From positions 46,414,548 through 46,478,547 of the forward strand of contig CM065700.1 of NCBI GenBank assembly GCA_017654935.2: 64,000 nucleotides of DNA, in the 5' to 3' direction. A program made the translations under genes and the position numbers. Shown one piece after another: positions 44,085 to 56,124 of the stretch; positions within the stretch are counted from its first letter, which is position 1; each line of letters begins with the position of its first letter. This DNA is from Phymorhynchus buccinoides (lineage: Eukaryota; Mollusca; Gastropoda; Neogastropoda; Raphitomidae). The notes under the pieces are model-generated. The model was given only the letters and a program-made list of their open reading frames with translations, was not told the DNA's origin and searched no databases.

Positions 44085-44565
44085 ACTTTTAGGGGCAAAA
44101 AAATCCGCTCCTTTACCCCATTTTAGATACAAAAACACTACTTTAAGGGTGAAAAAAAAGCAAAAAATCAGACTTTTTAAACCCCATTTTAGATACAAAA
44201 ACACTACTTTAAGGGGCAAAAAAGCAAGAAATCAGACTTTCCTTTATCCCGTCAATTAGGAGGAAAAAACACTACTTTAAGGGGCAAAAAAGCAAGAAAT
44301 CAGACTTTCCTTTATCCCGTCAATTAGGAGGAAAGAAACACTACTTTTAAGGGGCAAAAAAGCAAGAAATCAGACTTTCCTTTATCCCGTCAATTAGGAG
44401 GAAAAAAACACTACTTTAAGGGGCAAAAAAGCAAGAAATCAGACTTTCCTTTATCCCGTCAATTAGGAGGAAAGAAACACTACTTTAAGGGGCAAAAAAG
44501 CAAGAAATCAGACTTTCCTTTATCCCGTCAATTAGGAGGAAAGAAACACTACTTTTGGGGGCAAA
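44085..44565. repeat. 69-bp tandem array (copy 3)
   Basis: Same organisation as copy 1, one proximal unit shorter. Confidence 0.9.
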
Positions 44566-45103
44566 AAAAAAAAAAGATAAAAAAAGAACGTCACCATAGA
44601 ATGGGGAAATCCCGATTGAGTCATACTGTTAAACATAAGACGGAACAGGGAATTCCCGATTAAGTAGCCATCTATTTTAGGCAAATTAAACAGGGGATAT
44701 AACTCAGACCTAATGTTTTTAAATTTAAAAAGCGGTTGTTTTATAAACTATTGTGGAAACTGAATAAAGACATTATTGTTTAGTTGTACTATTTCAGTAT
44801 TTGATTAAAACTTTTAGAATAAAGAACTAAATAAGTTAAATTATTATTGTTTTAATCAAATAAATAACAATTAAACCATCATAGATATTTTGCAAGATTT
44901 GTTAGTTATATAATACTGTGTTTAGTAAAGATGATTAGGTGTTTGTTTCCTTCCCTTATCTTACTCTTAGCGCAATCTCTACTCACTTTTAGCCTATTTC
45001 GTTTTGTACGTCTGTAAAAAGGGTCACTGGCACAGACGTAGGAAGATTGTTTAAATGGGGTTCTAAAGTAAGAAAATAGAGTTAATGTAGTTAACAAACA
45101 CCT

Positions 45104-45240
45104 AAAACTGTACACAACTGACCTTGCTAACTCATCGCTAGTCCTTTGGATCTAGCTTGGGGTCCTATAGGGCCCGTGGGATCTCAAGTGAGATTCAGAG
45201 AACTGGTGGTGAGTTAGCAAGGTCAGATGAGCACAGTTTT
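45104..45240. repeat. 137-bp palindrome (copy 3)
   Basis: The 16-bp arms are at 45,119-45,134 and 45,210-45,225. Confidence 0.85.
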
Positions 45241-45690
45241 GCTATTTTTTTTATAAAACTTACTTTTTTTAAGTCACTTTTTTAAAACCTTAATTTTTAT
45301 TTTTTTTGGTCCTTTTTTAAAACTTTTGGTTAAACTTTTTTTTATTTAAAAAAACCCCTTTTTTTTAAACATTAGTCACTTTTTAAAAAAAAACTTATTT
45401 TTTTGGTCCTTTTTTAACACTTGGTTAAACTTCTTTTTAAAAACATTTTAAGCAAAAAACAAACTTTTGGGCTTTACTTTTTAAACAGTTACTTTTAAGT
45501 TCTTTTTTAAGAAGTTAAGTTAAGTTCTTTTTAAGTTATTTTTTAAGAAGTTACTATTTTTATTTTTAAGTTCTTGCTAAGTCATCTTCAAGTCATTCTC
45601 AAGTATTTATTAAGTTCTTACACAAAAACTTACTTAGTACTTATTAAGTTCTTATTAAGTTTTTATTATATTAAGTTTTCATTGCATTAA
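45241..45690. repeat. AT-rich 11-bp comb zone (copy 3)
   Basis: As in copy 1, with a few indels in T runs. Confidence 0.65.
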
Positions 45691-46103
45691 AAATGGATCG
45701 CTCTCAGGTTTTAAAGCTTTTTGGTTTTAGGCTTTCTTGTTTGTTTGCTGCTTTTTCTGATCGTTTTGTTTGTACTTCTACTCGGTTTTTTTTTGCATGT
45801 GTGTTTTATATAATTTATAAGACGAATAACCAACACCGGCAACCACACCAACAGTAAAATACAACATCGTAATTCGTACTGTTTTGTTTGTCTTCTTCTT
45901 TTTTAACTGGTATTGCGCTTATGGTTGATTCATCTTCATTCTGAGACAACAGTTTTTGTTTTGTTTGTTTATTCATTCTTTGTTGTCGATTCCACTCTGA
46001 CAACCTTTTACCTGCTTCAACTCGTCCTGGGCTCTTGGTTACTTGTCGGACTGGGGCTTGTTTGCTGCTCCGTCTCATTCGTTTGATTCTCTGTCACGTT
46101 CAT
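45691..46103 (-). pseudogene. Element gene a, frame-broken (copy 3)
   Basis: Indels upstream of the conserved KSPGRVEAGKRLSEW block (about 46,045) and in the membrane segment (about 45,855) split the frame. Confidence 0.5.
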
Positions 46104-46556
46104 TTTTAATATCAATAAAATCTATATGATTAAAAGTAATTAACCCCGCAACAACTGGTGATAAAAGCCCTCCAAACCTATAAAAAAGATCACAACTAAG
46201 AGACTAACGATTTAATTAAAACAGGATCTTGACTTAAATCGTACATTAAATCTTGGCTTGAATCGAGTGGAAAAAAACTGACTAACTAACTTAGTGTACA
46301 AGCTTAACACTGTTAGACCTAAACTTTTAACCATTTTAGATCCTAATTGTGCTTCGTATCTGTTGTAGTACTTTTCAATGTCAGCAGAAGACATTACTTG
46401 AATCTGTTCTATACTAAATTCTGTTCCTAAGTATTGCTTCATTTTTCCGCACGCAGCCAGAGAATACAACTTTTCCTTTTTATTCATAACACTTGTCGAC
46501 ACTTCATCATAAATTACTGCTTCCTGCGCATTTAACAACAGTTCGTCACAATTCAT
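46080..46556 (-). pseudogene. Element gene b, frame-broken (copy 3)
   Basis: The first 114 codons are open (46,212-46,556). The 2-bp loss near 46,205 is shared with copy 2. Confidence 0.5.
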
Positions 46557-46593
46557 TTTTAGTTGATTTTTTATTTTTATTTTAAAAACAAAA

Positions 46594-46831
46594 ATGAGTG
46601 CTGAAAAAACTGTTGCTAATCTTGTATATCTCTGCTCTGATTGGTGGACTTTCTGTTGCGTACACGATGGTTGGTAAGAAACTATTGAAAATGAAAGCTG
46701 CTGACCTTGGAAAACTTGACCTAGAGCCAGTAGAGGACTCTGGTAAACTAATCGCGGTAATCACTGCTTCAATCGCAACAAAAGACTTTTTAGTTAAACA
46801 AGGAATAATTCCAGAAAATATAAATATGTAA
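46594..46831 (+). pseudogene. Element gene c, frameshifted (copy 3)
   Basis: TATATCTCTGCTC replaces TATATCAATCTGCTC near codon 13, a change shared with copy 4. Confidence 0.55.
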
Positions 46832-46838
46832 AAATAAA

Positions 46839-47144
46839 ATGGCTTCACTCGTAATGATGATTGGCGGTGCTGTAGTAAACGCACTTGCTTTTTCAGGTAG
46901 TAATTACATGTTTAGTAAGCTAGAAACAAACAAGGAAAGACAAAGACATAATCGAGCAATGGAGCAATTAGCAGCAGCACAAGACGCTTATGAAAAACAA
47001 AGACTCGCTCAGTTAGATTTCATTAACAACAAATTAAAACTGCAAAACCATGCAGCCTACACTTTTAAGAATGTTGACGACGCTATTAAAGAGTATTATT
47101 TAGTGACAGGAGAAGAAATAGTTCAGTTACCACCACCGAAATGA
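46839..47144 (+). CDS. Element gene d (copy 3)
   Basis: Intact 101-aa frame, Val at codon 5 and Lys at codon 32. Confidence 0.65.
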   Translation: MASLVMMIGGAVVNALAFSGSNYMFSKLETNKERQRHNRAMEQLAAAQDAYEKQRLAQLDFINNKLKLQNHAAYTFKNVDDAIKEYYLVTGEEIVQLPPPK

Positions 47145-47240
47145 AGCGACTTCCGAAAAACAAAAACTCCAGGAAATAGCATTTATCGTAGTTGGTATGA
47201 CTGCTGTTTATTTTATAGCAAAAAAACGTGTAGTATTAAA

Positions 47241-47273
47241 ATGAATAATAAAATAAATAATAAATTTATTATT

Positions 47274-47311
<38 letters not shown>

Positions 47312-48266
47312 AAAAGGTTATTGGAAAGGTTTAACTGCTATTCAAAAATTAAATCAAGCTGCTGGAGTCACTGAACAAACAGCAAAAGAATGGCTATCTA
47401 AACAAGCTATTTGGCAAATCTATTTACCAGCGCCTAATCGAATTAAAAGACCGCACTTTGTCAACACAACACCAAATGACACTCATCAAATGGATCTTCT
47501 ATACCTCCCTCATGATTTAATCAGAAGAAAAAGATTTAAATACGCGCTTACAGTTGTTGACATCTCTTCAAGATATAAAGATGCTGAACCATTGACTGAT
47601 AAAAGTGCTACTTCAGTCTCTGTTGCTTTACAAGAAATCTATAGACGCGGTCCATTAACTTATCCACGTTTAATTCAAGTTGATGAAGGAAAATAATTTA
47701 AAGGACAATTCAATCAGCTACTGTTAAAACACAAAGTCGTCTATTAAAAGGGGTATTCCTGGAAACCATAGATCTCAGGCTTTAGTTGAAAACTTTAACA
47801 AACAATTGGCAGAAAGACTTTTCTCTTATCAATGCCATAGAGAACTCCTTGATTCAACTAGAAACACTGAATGGGTTAGAAGACTGCCCTCCGTTCTGCG
47901 TGTCATGAATAACGAAGAATCTAAGGTCATTGGACTCCGACCAGTAAAAGCAATACAGAAGAAAACAATTGACTCTTCGATTGACCAATTCAACATTCAA
48001 TTACAAAACAACTAATACCATTTGGAGTAAAAGTAAGATTTCTTTATGCACCTGGAGAAGCAGAAGGAGACACCCGCATAAGAGCAACTGATCCAATTTG
48101 GAGCATTGATCCGTACGAAATAAAAAGAATAATACAAATGAATCCTCCCGTGTATTATTTAAGAGAAACTGATACGACAAACCATATGGCACGACCTACA
48201 CCGCAAAGAGCATTTGTTAAAGAAGAACTGCAGATAATCCCACCAGATACAGTTCCTATCATTTGA
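47241..48266 (+). pseudogene. rve integrase with 5' ATG and poly-Gly, stop and frameshifts (copy 3)
   Basis: This is the only copy with an in-frame ATG (47,241). It opens MNNKINNKFIIR, then a glycine run, then PKGYWKGL. The shared stop after the second catalytic Asp is at 47,694-47,696. Extra indels at about 47,740 (GTCGTCTATT) and 47,975 (GACTCTTCGATTGACC) break the frame further. The 3' part matches copy 1 (Arg in the GDTR-equivalent, no late stop). Confidence 0.85.
47275..47309 (+). repeat. G35 homopolymer at the 5' end of the integrase (copy 3)
   Basis: Thirty-five G lie between an upstream ATG (47,241) and the PKGYW start of the integrase. In this copy they are read in frame as glycine codons. 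Copies 1, 2 and 4 have CA here and no run. Confidence 0.9.
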
Positions 48267-48368
48267 TTAATCTAAAAAATCGAAGATAAATTTGTTAGAC
48301 TTTTAACAATTCCAAAAAAAAAAAAAAAAAAAAAGTCCTTACAGACACTTCTTTTTTTTTTTCTTCTT

Positions 48369-48986
48369 TCATAAGCATTTGTACTGACTAGGAAAATCTG
48401 TTTTTAATACTAGTTTACAAAATTTCTGTTTTCTTAGTCCTTTGTTTTATTTTATTTTTTTCTTCTTTTGATTCAACAACATCATTTTCATCAAGACACT
48501 CATCAAAGCTGTTTTTGTCTTTAGTAAAAAACAAAACAACTGTCTTTAACTGTTCTCTAAAGTCTTTTAAAACCGAGTTATACTTCTGAGTTAAAATCCA
48601 TACGCTAATTCCTGCATGCCGACCACTGAATGCTAGTTTTGCTAAACTATTTCTTTTTTTGACAATGTCTCTTTCAGCTGAGCAGTCATCAATGATAAAC
48701 AAAGTTGGTGTTCCTTTAAACAGTTTATAAAAATACTCTAAACATTCGCTTAGTTTATTACTTGGATTGACTAAATAGATTTCATCATCTGTCCAAATAA
48801 ACTTTCTTTATAAGATTTGTTGTATTCTAAAGTAGTACAAAAAATTACTATGTGTTCAAAGTGATTACGATAAACTGTTTGGATTAAATCTAAAGCGAAC
48901 ACACTTTTTCCGCAGCCTGTCATTCCGCAAAATAAACCACAATGAGGTTCTTTTGTAAGAAAATTTAAATTAGTCTTCAAATCCAT
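48369..48986 (-). pseudogene. A32-like packaging ATPase, frameshifted (copy 3)
   Basis: The 4-bp deletion of copy 2 is present (about 48,808). Walker B here reads FIIDDCS with two acidic residues, unlike the other three copies. A further indel near 48,440 changes the C-terminus. Confidence 0.75.
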
Positions 48987-49047
48987 TATTTTAATACACG
49001 ATATCTTTTAATCTGTTGTCTTCAATGTTCAGCTGAGCATCAAATTA

Positions 49048-49099
49048 TCCTGGAGGCAATGCCCGGAGGCAGTGCAACTCCAGGAAAGTCCCGAATTTA
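49048..49099 (+). repeat. 52-bp edge motif (copy 3)
   Basis: Identical to copy 1 by eye. Confidence 0.5.
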
Positions 49100-49249
49100 G
49101 TTTGATTAATCTCTATACTTAAAAAATACTTATGCAACATTACAAGCCTTCTCCAAGAAAGTTTCACAGGGTTTTTGTTGCTCTTGCTATAGTATTAAAT
49201 GTTTTCTATTGGCTCAATCAAAATGAAATCAGGTACTGATGTAGAACAG

Positions 49250-49590
49250 TCATAAAATAAAGTGTTTCTTTGCTTTACTGCTAAAAATACTACTACTAGT
49301 AAATAGTGCAGATGCAGAAATAGCCAGGTATGGGAATGCCACAACTGAAAGTGGTGAGTGGAACATTTTTTGGGCCAGTTTATAATTCACTTCACCCGCC
49401 AAATGCGAGTGGGCAAAAAACGATGTTCTTTCTCGCGCGAGATTCCTTTCCCAATCCATGTTTTCCCACGCACCGGAAATACGATACGCAATTTGCGTGC
49501 TCGCCAGCCAGTGCATGTTCGAAATGAAACATTCTTCGGCTTCAACTTCAAGTTCAAAGGCATCGCAGCCATCACCCAAAAAGGGTAGGA
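49250..49590 (-). pseudogene. Unrecognised 122-aa ORF, 5' end disrupted (copy 3)
   Basis: The frame is open from GDGCDAFELEVEAEE to the usual end. The N-terminal codons are altered by indels near 49,580-49,620. Confidence 0.3.
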
Positions 49591-50008
49591 GTGAAACATG
49601 ACTTTTTTTCTACCAAAATGGAAGAAAGAATTTTTCGTGGCTTCTCTTCGATGACAAGGCCAACAAAATGAAGTGTTCAGTCTGTTCTCAAAACTCGTCA
49701 CTGATTGGCAAACGGATTTTGGTTTGGCTGGTAAAACTTTTGGTTTGGGCGGTTTTTAAAAAATGTAAGTTACCAGCCAAAGGCTGGTTGACAACATTTT
49801 CCACTTTCAGGGCTGACTATACAAAACATGCAGGGTAAATAACCCCATGTCACTAGTCATAATTTAGCTAACAAGAATTTACACTGAGGCAGTAGGTGAC
49901 ACAATGCAAAAGTTTTCAGTAATCGCAGATTTGGGGCTTTTCACGTTATGCTGTGCAGGTTTTCATGTGCATTGTTGTGTCATTGGCAGAGTCAATAAAG
50001 CAAAGAAA

Positions 50009-50113
50009 ATGGAAGGTGATCAGCCACAGAAGAAAAAAGGGAGAGGAGGCCGAGGTCGAGGAGGCCAGAAGGACAAGCAGGGGCCACGGCCTGGTGGACC
50101 CCCACAGGCACAG
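50009..50113 (+). CDS. Possible RGG-rich first exon (copy 3)
   Basis: Same peptide and donor-like GT. Confidence 0.35.
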
Positions 50114-50299
50114 GTCAGACTGAGAGCTACCTTCTTTAAAAAAAAAAAAATGTTATCGTGTCCAGGTTTTGATTCTTAATGGGTAAGGTATGTATGTGTC
50201 CCGGTTTTCAGTTTTCACTGGTCCCCCCGCTGCGTGCAGCCGACAAATTCCGATTTTGGAGGAGCTCAAAGGACAAAAAATATTTGGAAGATTTATTTT

Positions 50300-50485
50300 T
50301 GGGGGGAAAAAGGCAGGTTTAATGGGCGCCAATAAACTAAGTCAGAAAGATGGTAGATGATAGAAAGTAAAGGGAAAAGACAGTCAACGAGAGTGACGGA
50401 TTGGAGGAAGTTAAGAAGCACAGAACTTCCAGAAGGTGGGGGAACTATTTTTATTAAAGACCCCCCGGTATCCCCATGGGGAGTT
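50300..50485 (+). repeat. Dispersed ~180-bp repeat (copy 3)
   Basis: Full length with extra single-base insertions. Confidence 0.6.
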
Positions 50486-50737
50486 TTTATTCAAATCCTG
50501 CATCATGTTCTTATACCCGTTCCATCAAATTGGCTGATTTCGTCACAAGTCTAGATTGAAATTTTAAAGTCTGAAGTTTGGTAGAGGACGAGTGGTGCGA
50601 ATGAGACTTATCTGTGAGCTAACGAGTGTTGCATTGTTTATTTTTTTGTTATGATGTCAATAGCGTTGTTTTGTCATTGTCATTGTTGGTCTGGGGCATT
50701 GTGTGAGAGATGCATAAGCTCCTAAGTGCTGCGTTAA

Positions 50738-51309
50738 TACAGACAAACACCTATTTTACGACCCTATGTTAAGCGACCACCTTTCATTTGAGACCGGATT
50801 TGTTGGCACGGATCCATGCATTTTAACTATGGAAACGACTTCCTCTAAAAACGCGACTTACGACCGCCAATTTGTTGGTTTTTACGACCGTTGCTGTCTT
50901 CTGCATAGACTTCGAGCAAAGGGAAACAACCAAGGTCAAGGGCCTGAAAGCGGAGTCACATCCCTTGTTGTAGAAAAGATGGCGGAAAAAGTAGGAAAAG
51001 CACGAAAACCACTGACTTTGAAAAGAAAACCACTGACTTTGGACGAGAGAGTGGAGGTGATTAACAGAAGTCGGCGAAGTGAAACTGTAATACATAGATT
51101 GCACAATCATATGGAGTTGGAAAGACCCAAATCCATTTTTAATATGTCATTGTATGTGTACCCATGAAGAAGAGAGTATGCACTGTGCTGAACTTTTTCT
51201 TTCTAACGGCTGCCATTGAAAACCTCCATCATAATACGACCGCTGCCCATTTACCACCGATTATGTCTGGACATGTTTTTGGAAGTCTTAAAATAGAGAT
51301 TTGTCTGTA
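50738..51309 (+). mobile_element. Pogo-derived MITE with the best-preserved transposase start (copy 3)
   Basis: From ATG 50,979 the frame runs about 50 codons through RKPLTLKRKPLTLDERVEVI and SETVIHRLHNHMELER, the N-terminal helix-turn-helix of pogo-type transposases. The rest of the gene is missing. Confidence 0.7.
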
Positions 51310-52034
51310 TTGTGTAAATAGCATTGTGTTTTGACATCTTTGGCACTGTTTGAGTGGGGCAGACTCTGTATTATGAATATACAGAAGGGTTGAAACTGGT
51401 GAATGGATTGGGTTTGAAGTAAAGAATACTTCTTTTTTCTCTGTGTGTGTTTGGTGTGTCTTTTCTTTAGCAGATTGGTTTTCTGGAGTCAGATGTTTTG
51501 TGCCTGTTAAATGTGTTTTATGGCTGAGTGGATTGGTTTTTTGGAGTCAGAGTGTTTTGCCCTTAAAGTGTGATGCTGAGTGGTGTGATCTTGCTATATA
51601 AATATTCAAACTATAGTTATAACTTATACTATAAGGCAATATTTGTTCTACAATTCGACCTATGCGCCTAAAATAAACGAGTGAACAAATCATGATAAGA
51701 GAGGCAAACGATTGCCATGCTCGTACATTCTAGACATCGAAAGTGGTCACAATCACCATTAGAGGCATTGTGGTGGCGTAAATGCAACATTAGTGGGCAA
51801 ACGGGTTCAAGTGATTTCCTGACTGAATCATGCCTTTTTGGTCATGTTAGGAACTGAGTTCACTGTTTTCTTTTATCATCTAAGATGCTTGATGGCCCTG
51901 CCACAGTGGTTTCCACTTTTTTAATACAAAAGTCATTTGGTGTATAGTTTTTTGTATATTTGATGAGATTATGATATTATTTCGTAGAACACATCATGAG
52001 TCAGAAGAGAGATCATTTGCATGTAGGGTAAGTA
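51310..52034. other. Indel-rich end of copy 3
   Basis: Compared with 19,206-19,914 there are dozens of single-base insertions and deletions, whereas copies 1, 2 and 4 agree here almost perfectly. This looks like uncorrected read sequence. Confidence 0.7.
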
Positions 52035-52416
52035 CAACCACCCAGCATCCGGTAGGGGGGACAAGGCCACCGGCTACTTTCGTTTTCCTATTCTAGGGTA
52101 TGGTTCCAGGTTTATTAGAGCTAATGCACATGTTTTAAGTGTTGGTAATGTATGGTTAAATTAGATTGACAGATTAGAGGAAGCTACAAGCGCAGAACTT
52201 CCAGAAGGTGGGGAAACTATTATACAAAAGACACCCCGGTATCCCCACGGGGGCAGCTTAACTCAATCCTTCCACATAAATAAATGCCATATGTGACGTC
52301 ATCTTCAAGAACGAATCACCTACGCGTTTGCGGAAGTGTGTGTGTTCGTGCGAGTGTGCGCGTGTGACGATGTGTGTTGGGGGTGCGAAATACACATGTT
52401 TATTGCCACTATATGA
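52035..52416. other. Turn of palindrome 3/4 (382-bp single-copy loop)
   Basis: The left arm stops at the equivalent of copy 1 position 19,914, and the right arm enters at the equivalent of 26,277 of copy 2. The loop holds the partial dispersed repeat (52,165-52,253). The DIRS-like remnant is absent. Confidence 0.75.
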
Positions 52417-53123
52417 TACTTACCCTACATGCAAATGATCTCTCTCTGACTCATTATGTGTTCTTACGAAATAATATCATAATCTCATTTCAAAGTATAC
52501 AACTATACACAAATGACTTTTGTATTAAAAAAGATGGAAACCACTGTGCAAGGGCCATCAAGCATCTAGAGACTAAAGAAACACTGAACTCAGTTCCTAA
52601 CATGACCAAAAAGGCATGATTCAGTCAGAAATCACTTGAACCCGTTTGCCACTAATGTTGCATTTACGCACCACAATGGCTCTAATTGGTGATTTGTGAC
52701 CACTTTCGATGTCTAGACTGTACTGAGCATGGCAATCGTTGCCTCTCTTCTCATGATTTTGTTCACTCGTTTATTAGGCGCATAGGTCGAAATTGTAGAA
52801 CAAATATTGCCTTATAGTATAAGTTATACTTATAGTTTGAATATTATAGCAATGATCACACCACTCAGCATAACACTTTAAAAGGCAAAACATCTGACTC
52901 CAGAAACCAATCCACTCAGCATAACACTTTAACAGGCAAAACATCTGACTCCAGAAACCAATCTGATAAAGAAAGACACACACACACACACAGAGAAAAA
53001 AGAAAGTATTCTTTACTTTCAAACCCCAATCCATCACCAGTTTCAACCTTCTTGCTATCATAATACATAGTCTGCCCACTCACACAGTGCCAAAGATGTC
53101 AAAACACAATGCTATTTACACAA

Positions 53124-53674
53124 TACAGACAAATCTCTATTTTAAGACTTCCAAAATGTCCAGAAAAATGGTGGTAAATTGGAGGGGTCGTATGATGGAG
53201 GTTTTCACTGGCAGCCGTAGAAAGAAAAAGTTCAGCACAGTTCATACTCTCTTCTTCATGTACACATACAATGACATTAAAACTGGATTTGGGTCTTTCC
53301 AACTCCATAGGATTGTGCAATCGATGTATTACAGTTTCACTTCACCGACTTCTGTTAATCACCTCCACTCTCGTCCAAAGTCAGTGGTTTTCTTTTTCAA
53401 AGTCAGTGGTTTTCGTGCTTTTCCTACGCTCTCCGCCATCTTTTCTACAGCAAGGGAAGCAACTCCGCTTTGAGGCCCTTAACCGTGGTTGTTTCCCTTT
53501 GCCCGAAGTCTATGCAGACGACAACAACGGTCGTAAAAACCAACAAAATGGCGGTCGTAAGTCGCGTTTTAGAGGAAGTCGTTTACATAGTAAAATGCAT
53601 CCGTGCCAACAAATCCGGTCTCAAATGAGAGGTGGTCGCTTAACAGAGGGTCGTAAAATAGGGGTTTGTCTGTA
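53124..53674 (-). mobile_element. Pogo-derived MITE (copy 4)
   Basis: TIRs intact. The interior matches copies 1 and 2 with a few substitutions. Confidence 0.7.
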
Positions 53675-53925
53675 TTAACGCAGCACTTAGGAGCTTATGC
53701 ATCTCTCACACAATGCCCCAGACCAACAATGACAATGACAAAACAACGCTATTGACATCATAACAAAAAAATAAACAATGCAACACTCGTTAGCTCACAG
53801 ATAAGTCTCATTCGCACCACTCGTCCTCTACCAAACTTCAGACTTTAAAATTTCAATCTAGACTTGTGACGAAATCAGCCAATTTGATGGAACGGGTATA
53901 AGAACATGATGCAGGATTTGAATAA

Positions 53926-54108
53926 AAACTCCCCATGGGGATACCGGGGGGTCTTTCGTACAAATAGTTCCCCCACCTTCTGGAAGTTCTGTGCTTCTAA
54001 CTTCCTCTAATACGTCACTCTCGTTGACTGTCTTTTCCCTTTACTTTCTGTCATCTATTTTTCTGACTTACTTATTGGCCCATTAACCTGCCTTTTCCCC
54101 AAAAAAAG
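53926..54108 (-). repeat. Dispersed ~180-bp repeat (copy 4)
   Basis: Full length. Confidence 0.65.
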
Positions 54109-54285
54109 TCTTCCAAATGTTTTGTCCTTTGAGCTCCTCCAAAATCGGAATGTGTTGGCTGCACGCAGCGGGGAGACCAGTGAAAACTGAAAACCGGACA
54201 CATATATGTACCTTACCCATTAAGAATCAAAACCTGGACACGATAACATTTTTTTTTTTTTAAAGAAGGTAGCTCTCAGTCTGAC

Positions 54286-54390
54286 CTGTGCCTGTGGGGG
54301 TCCACCAGGCCGTGGCCCCTGCTTGTCCTTCTGGCCTCCTCGACCTCGGCCTCCTCTCCCTTTTTTCTTCTGTGGCTGATCACCTTCCAT
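54286..54390 (-). CDS. Possible RGG-rich first exon (copy 4)
   Basis: Same peptide and donor-like GT. Confidence 0.35.
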
Positions 54391-54780
54391 TTTCTTTGCT
54401 TTATTGACTCTGCCAATGACACAACAATGCACATGAAAACCTGCACAGCATAACGTGAAAAGCCCCAAATCTGCGATTACTGAAAACTTTTGCATTGTGT
54501 CACCTACTGCCTCAGTGTAAATTCTTGTTAGCTAAATTATGACTAGTGACATGGGGTTATTTACCCTGCATGTTTTGTATAGTCAGCCCTGAAAGTGGAA
54601 AATGTTGTCCACCAGCCTTTGGCTGGCAACTTTTTTTTTTTTTACCAACCAAACCAAAAGTTTTACCAGCCAAACCAAAATCCGTTTTGCCAATCAGTGA
54701 CGAGTTTTGAGAACAGACTGAACACTTCATTTTGTTGGCCTTGTCGTTGAAGAGAAGCCACGAAAATTCTTTCTACCATT

Positions 54781-55146
54781 TTGGAAGAAATGTTTGTTTC
54801 ACTCCTAGTCCCACACTTTTTGGGTGATGGCTGCGATGCCTTTGAACGTGAAGTTGAAGCCGAAGAATGTTTAATTTCGAACATGCACTGGCTGGCGAGC
54901 ACGCAATTTGCGTATCGTATTTCCGGTGCATGGGAACACATGGATTGGGAAAGGAATCTTGCGCGAGAAAGAACGTTTTTTGCCCACTCGCATTTGGCGG
55001 GTGAAGTGAATTATAAACTGGCCCAAAAAATGTTCCACTCACCACTTTCAGTTGTGGCATTCCCATACCTGGCTATTTCTGCATCTGCACTATTTACTAG
55101 TAGTAGTATTTTTAGCAGTAAAGCAAAGAAACACTTTATTTTATGA
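54781..55146 (+). CDS. Unrecognised 121-aa ORF (copy 4)
   Basis: Open throughout, differing from copy 1 by Asn/His and the loss of one Ser codon (ERTFFAH versus ERTSFFAH). Confidence 0.3.
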   Translation: MEEMFVSLLVPHFLGDGCDAFEREVEAEECLISNMHWLASTQFAYRISGAWEHMDWERNLARERTFFAHSHLAGEVNYKLAQKMFHSPLSVVAFPYLAISASALFTSSSIFSSKAKKHFIL

Positions 55147-55296
55147 CTGTTCTACATCAGTACCTGATTTCATTTTGATTGAGCCAATAGAAAACATTTA
55201 ATACTATAGCAAGAGCAACAAAAACCCTGTGAAACTTTCTTGGAGAAGGCTTGTAATGTTGCATAAGTATTTTTTAAGTATAGAGATTAATCAAAC

Positions 55297-55348
55297 TAAA
55301 TTCGGGACTTTCCTGGAGTTGCACTGCCTCCGGGCATTGCCTCCAGGA
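55297..55348 (-). repeat. 52-bp edge motif (copy 4)
   Basis: As in copy 2. Confidence 0.5.
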
Positions 55349-55409
55349 TAATTTGATGCTCAGCTGAACATTGAAGACAACAGATTAAAAGATATCGTGT
55401 ATTAAAATA

Positions 55410-56027
55410 ATGGATTTGAAGACTAATTTAAATTTTCTTACAAAAGAACCTCATTGTGGTTTATTTTGCGGAATGACAGGCTGCGGAAAAAGTGTGTTCG
55501 CTTTAGATTTAATCCAAACAGTTTATCGTAATCACTTTGAACACATAGTAATTTTTTGTACTACTTTAGAATACAACAAATCTTATAAAGAAAGAAAGTT
55601 TATTTGGACAGATGATGAAATCTATTTAGTCAATCCAAGTAATAAACTAAGCGACTGTTTAGAGTATTTTTATAAACTGTTTAAAGGAACACCAACTTTG
55701 TTTATCATTGATTGCTCAGCTGAAAGAGACATTGTCCAAAAAAGAAATAGTTTAGCAAAACTAGCATTCAGTGGTCGGCATGCAGGAATTAGCGTATGGA
55801 TTTTAACACAGAAGTATAACTCGGTTTTAAAAGACTTTAGAGAACAGTTAAAGACAGTTGTTTTGTTTTTTACTAAAGACAAAAACAGCTTTGATGAGTG
55901 TCTTGATGAAAATGATGTTGTTGAATCAAAAGAAGAAAAAACTAAAATAAAACAAAGACTAAGAAAAGAGAAATTTTGTAAACTAGTATTAAAAACAGAT
56001 TTTCCTAGTCAGTACAAATGCTTATGA
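55410..56027 (+). CDS. A32-like packaging ATPase, intact frame (copy 4)
   Basis: 205 aa, one residue longer than copy 1 because of an extra Val (DVVESKEEK, shared with copy 3). Walker A GMTGCGKS is kept and Walker B has a single Asp. With copy 1, this is one of two uninterrupted ATPase frames. Confidence 0.78.
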   Translation: MDLKTNLNFLTKEPHCGLFCGMTGCGKSVFALDLIQTVYRNHFEHIVIFCTTLEYNKSYKERKFIWTDDEIYLVNPSNKLSDCLEYFYKLFKGTPTLFIIDCSAERDIVQKRNSLAKLAFSGRHAGISVWILTQKYNSVLKDFREQLKTVVLFFTKDKNSFDECLDENDVVESKEEKTKIKQRLRKEKFCKLVLKTDFPSQYKCL

Positions 56028-56124
56028 AAGAAGAAAAAAAAAAAGAAGTGTCTGTAAGGACTTTTTTTTTTTTTTTTGGAATTGTTAAAAGTCTAACAAA
56101 TTTATCTTCGATTTTTTAGATTAA

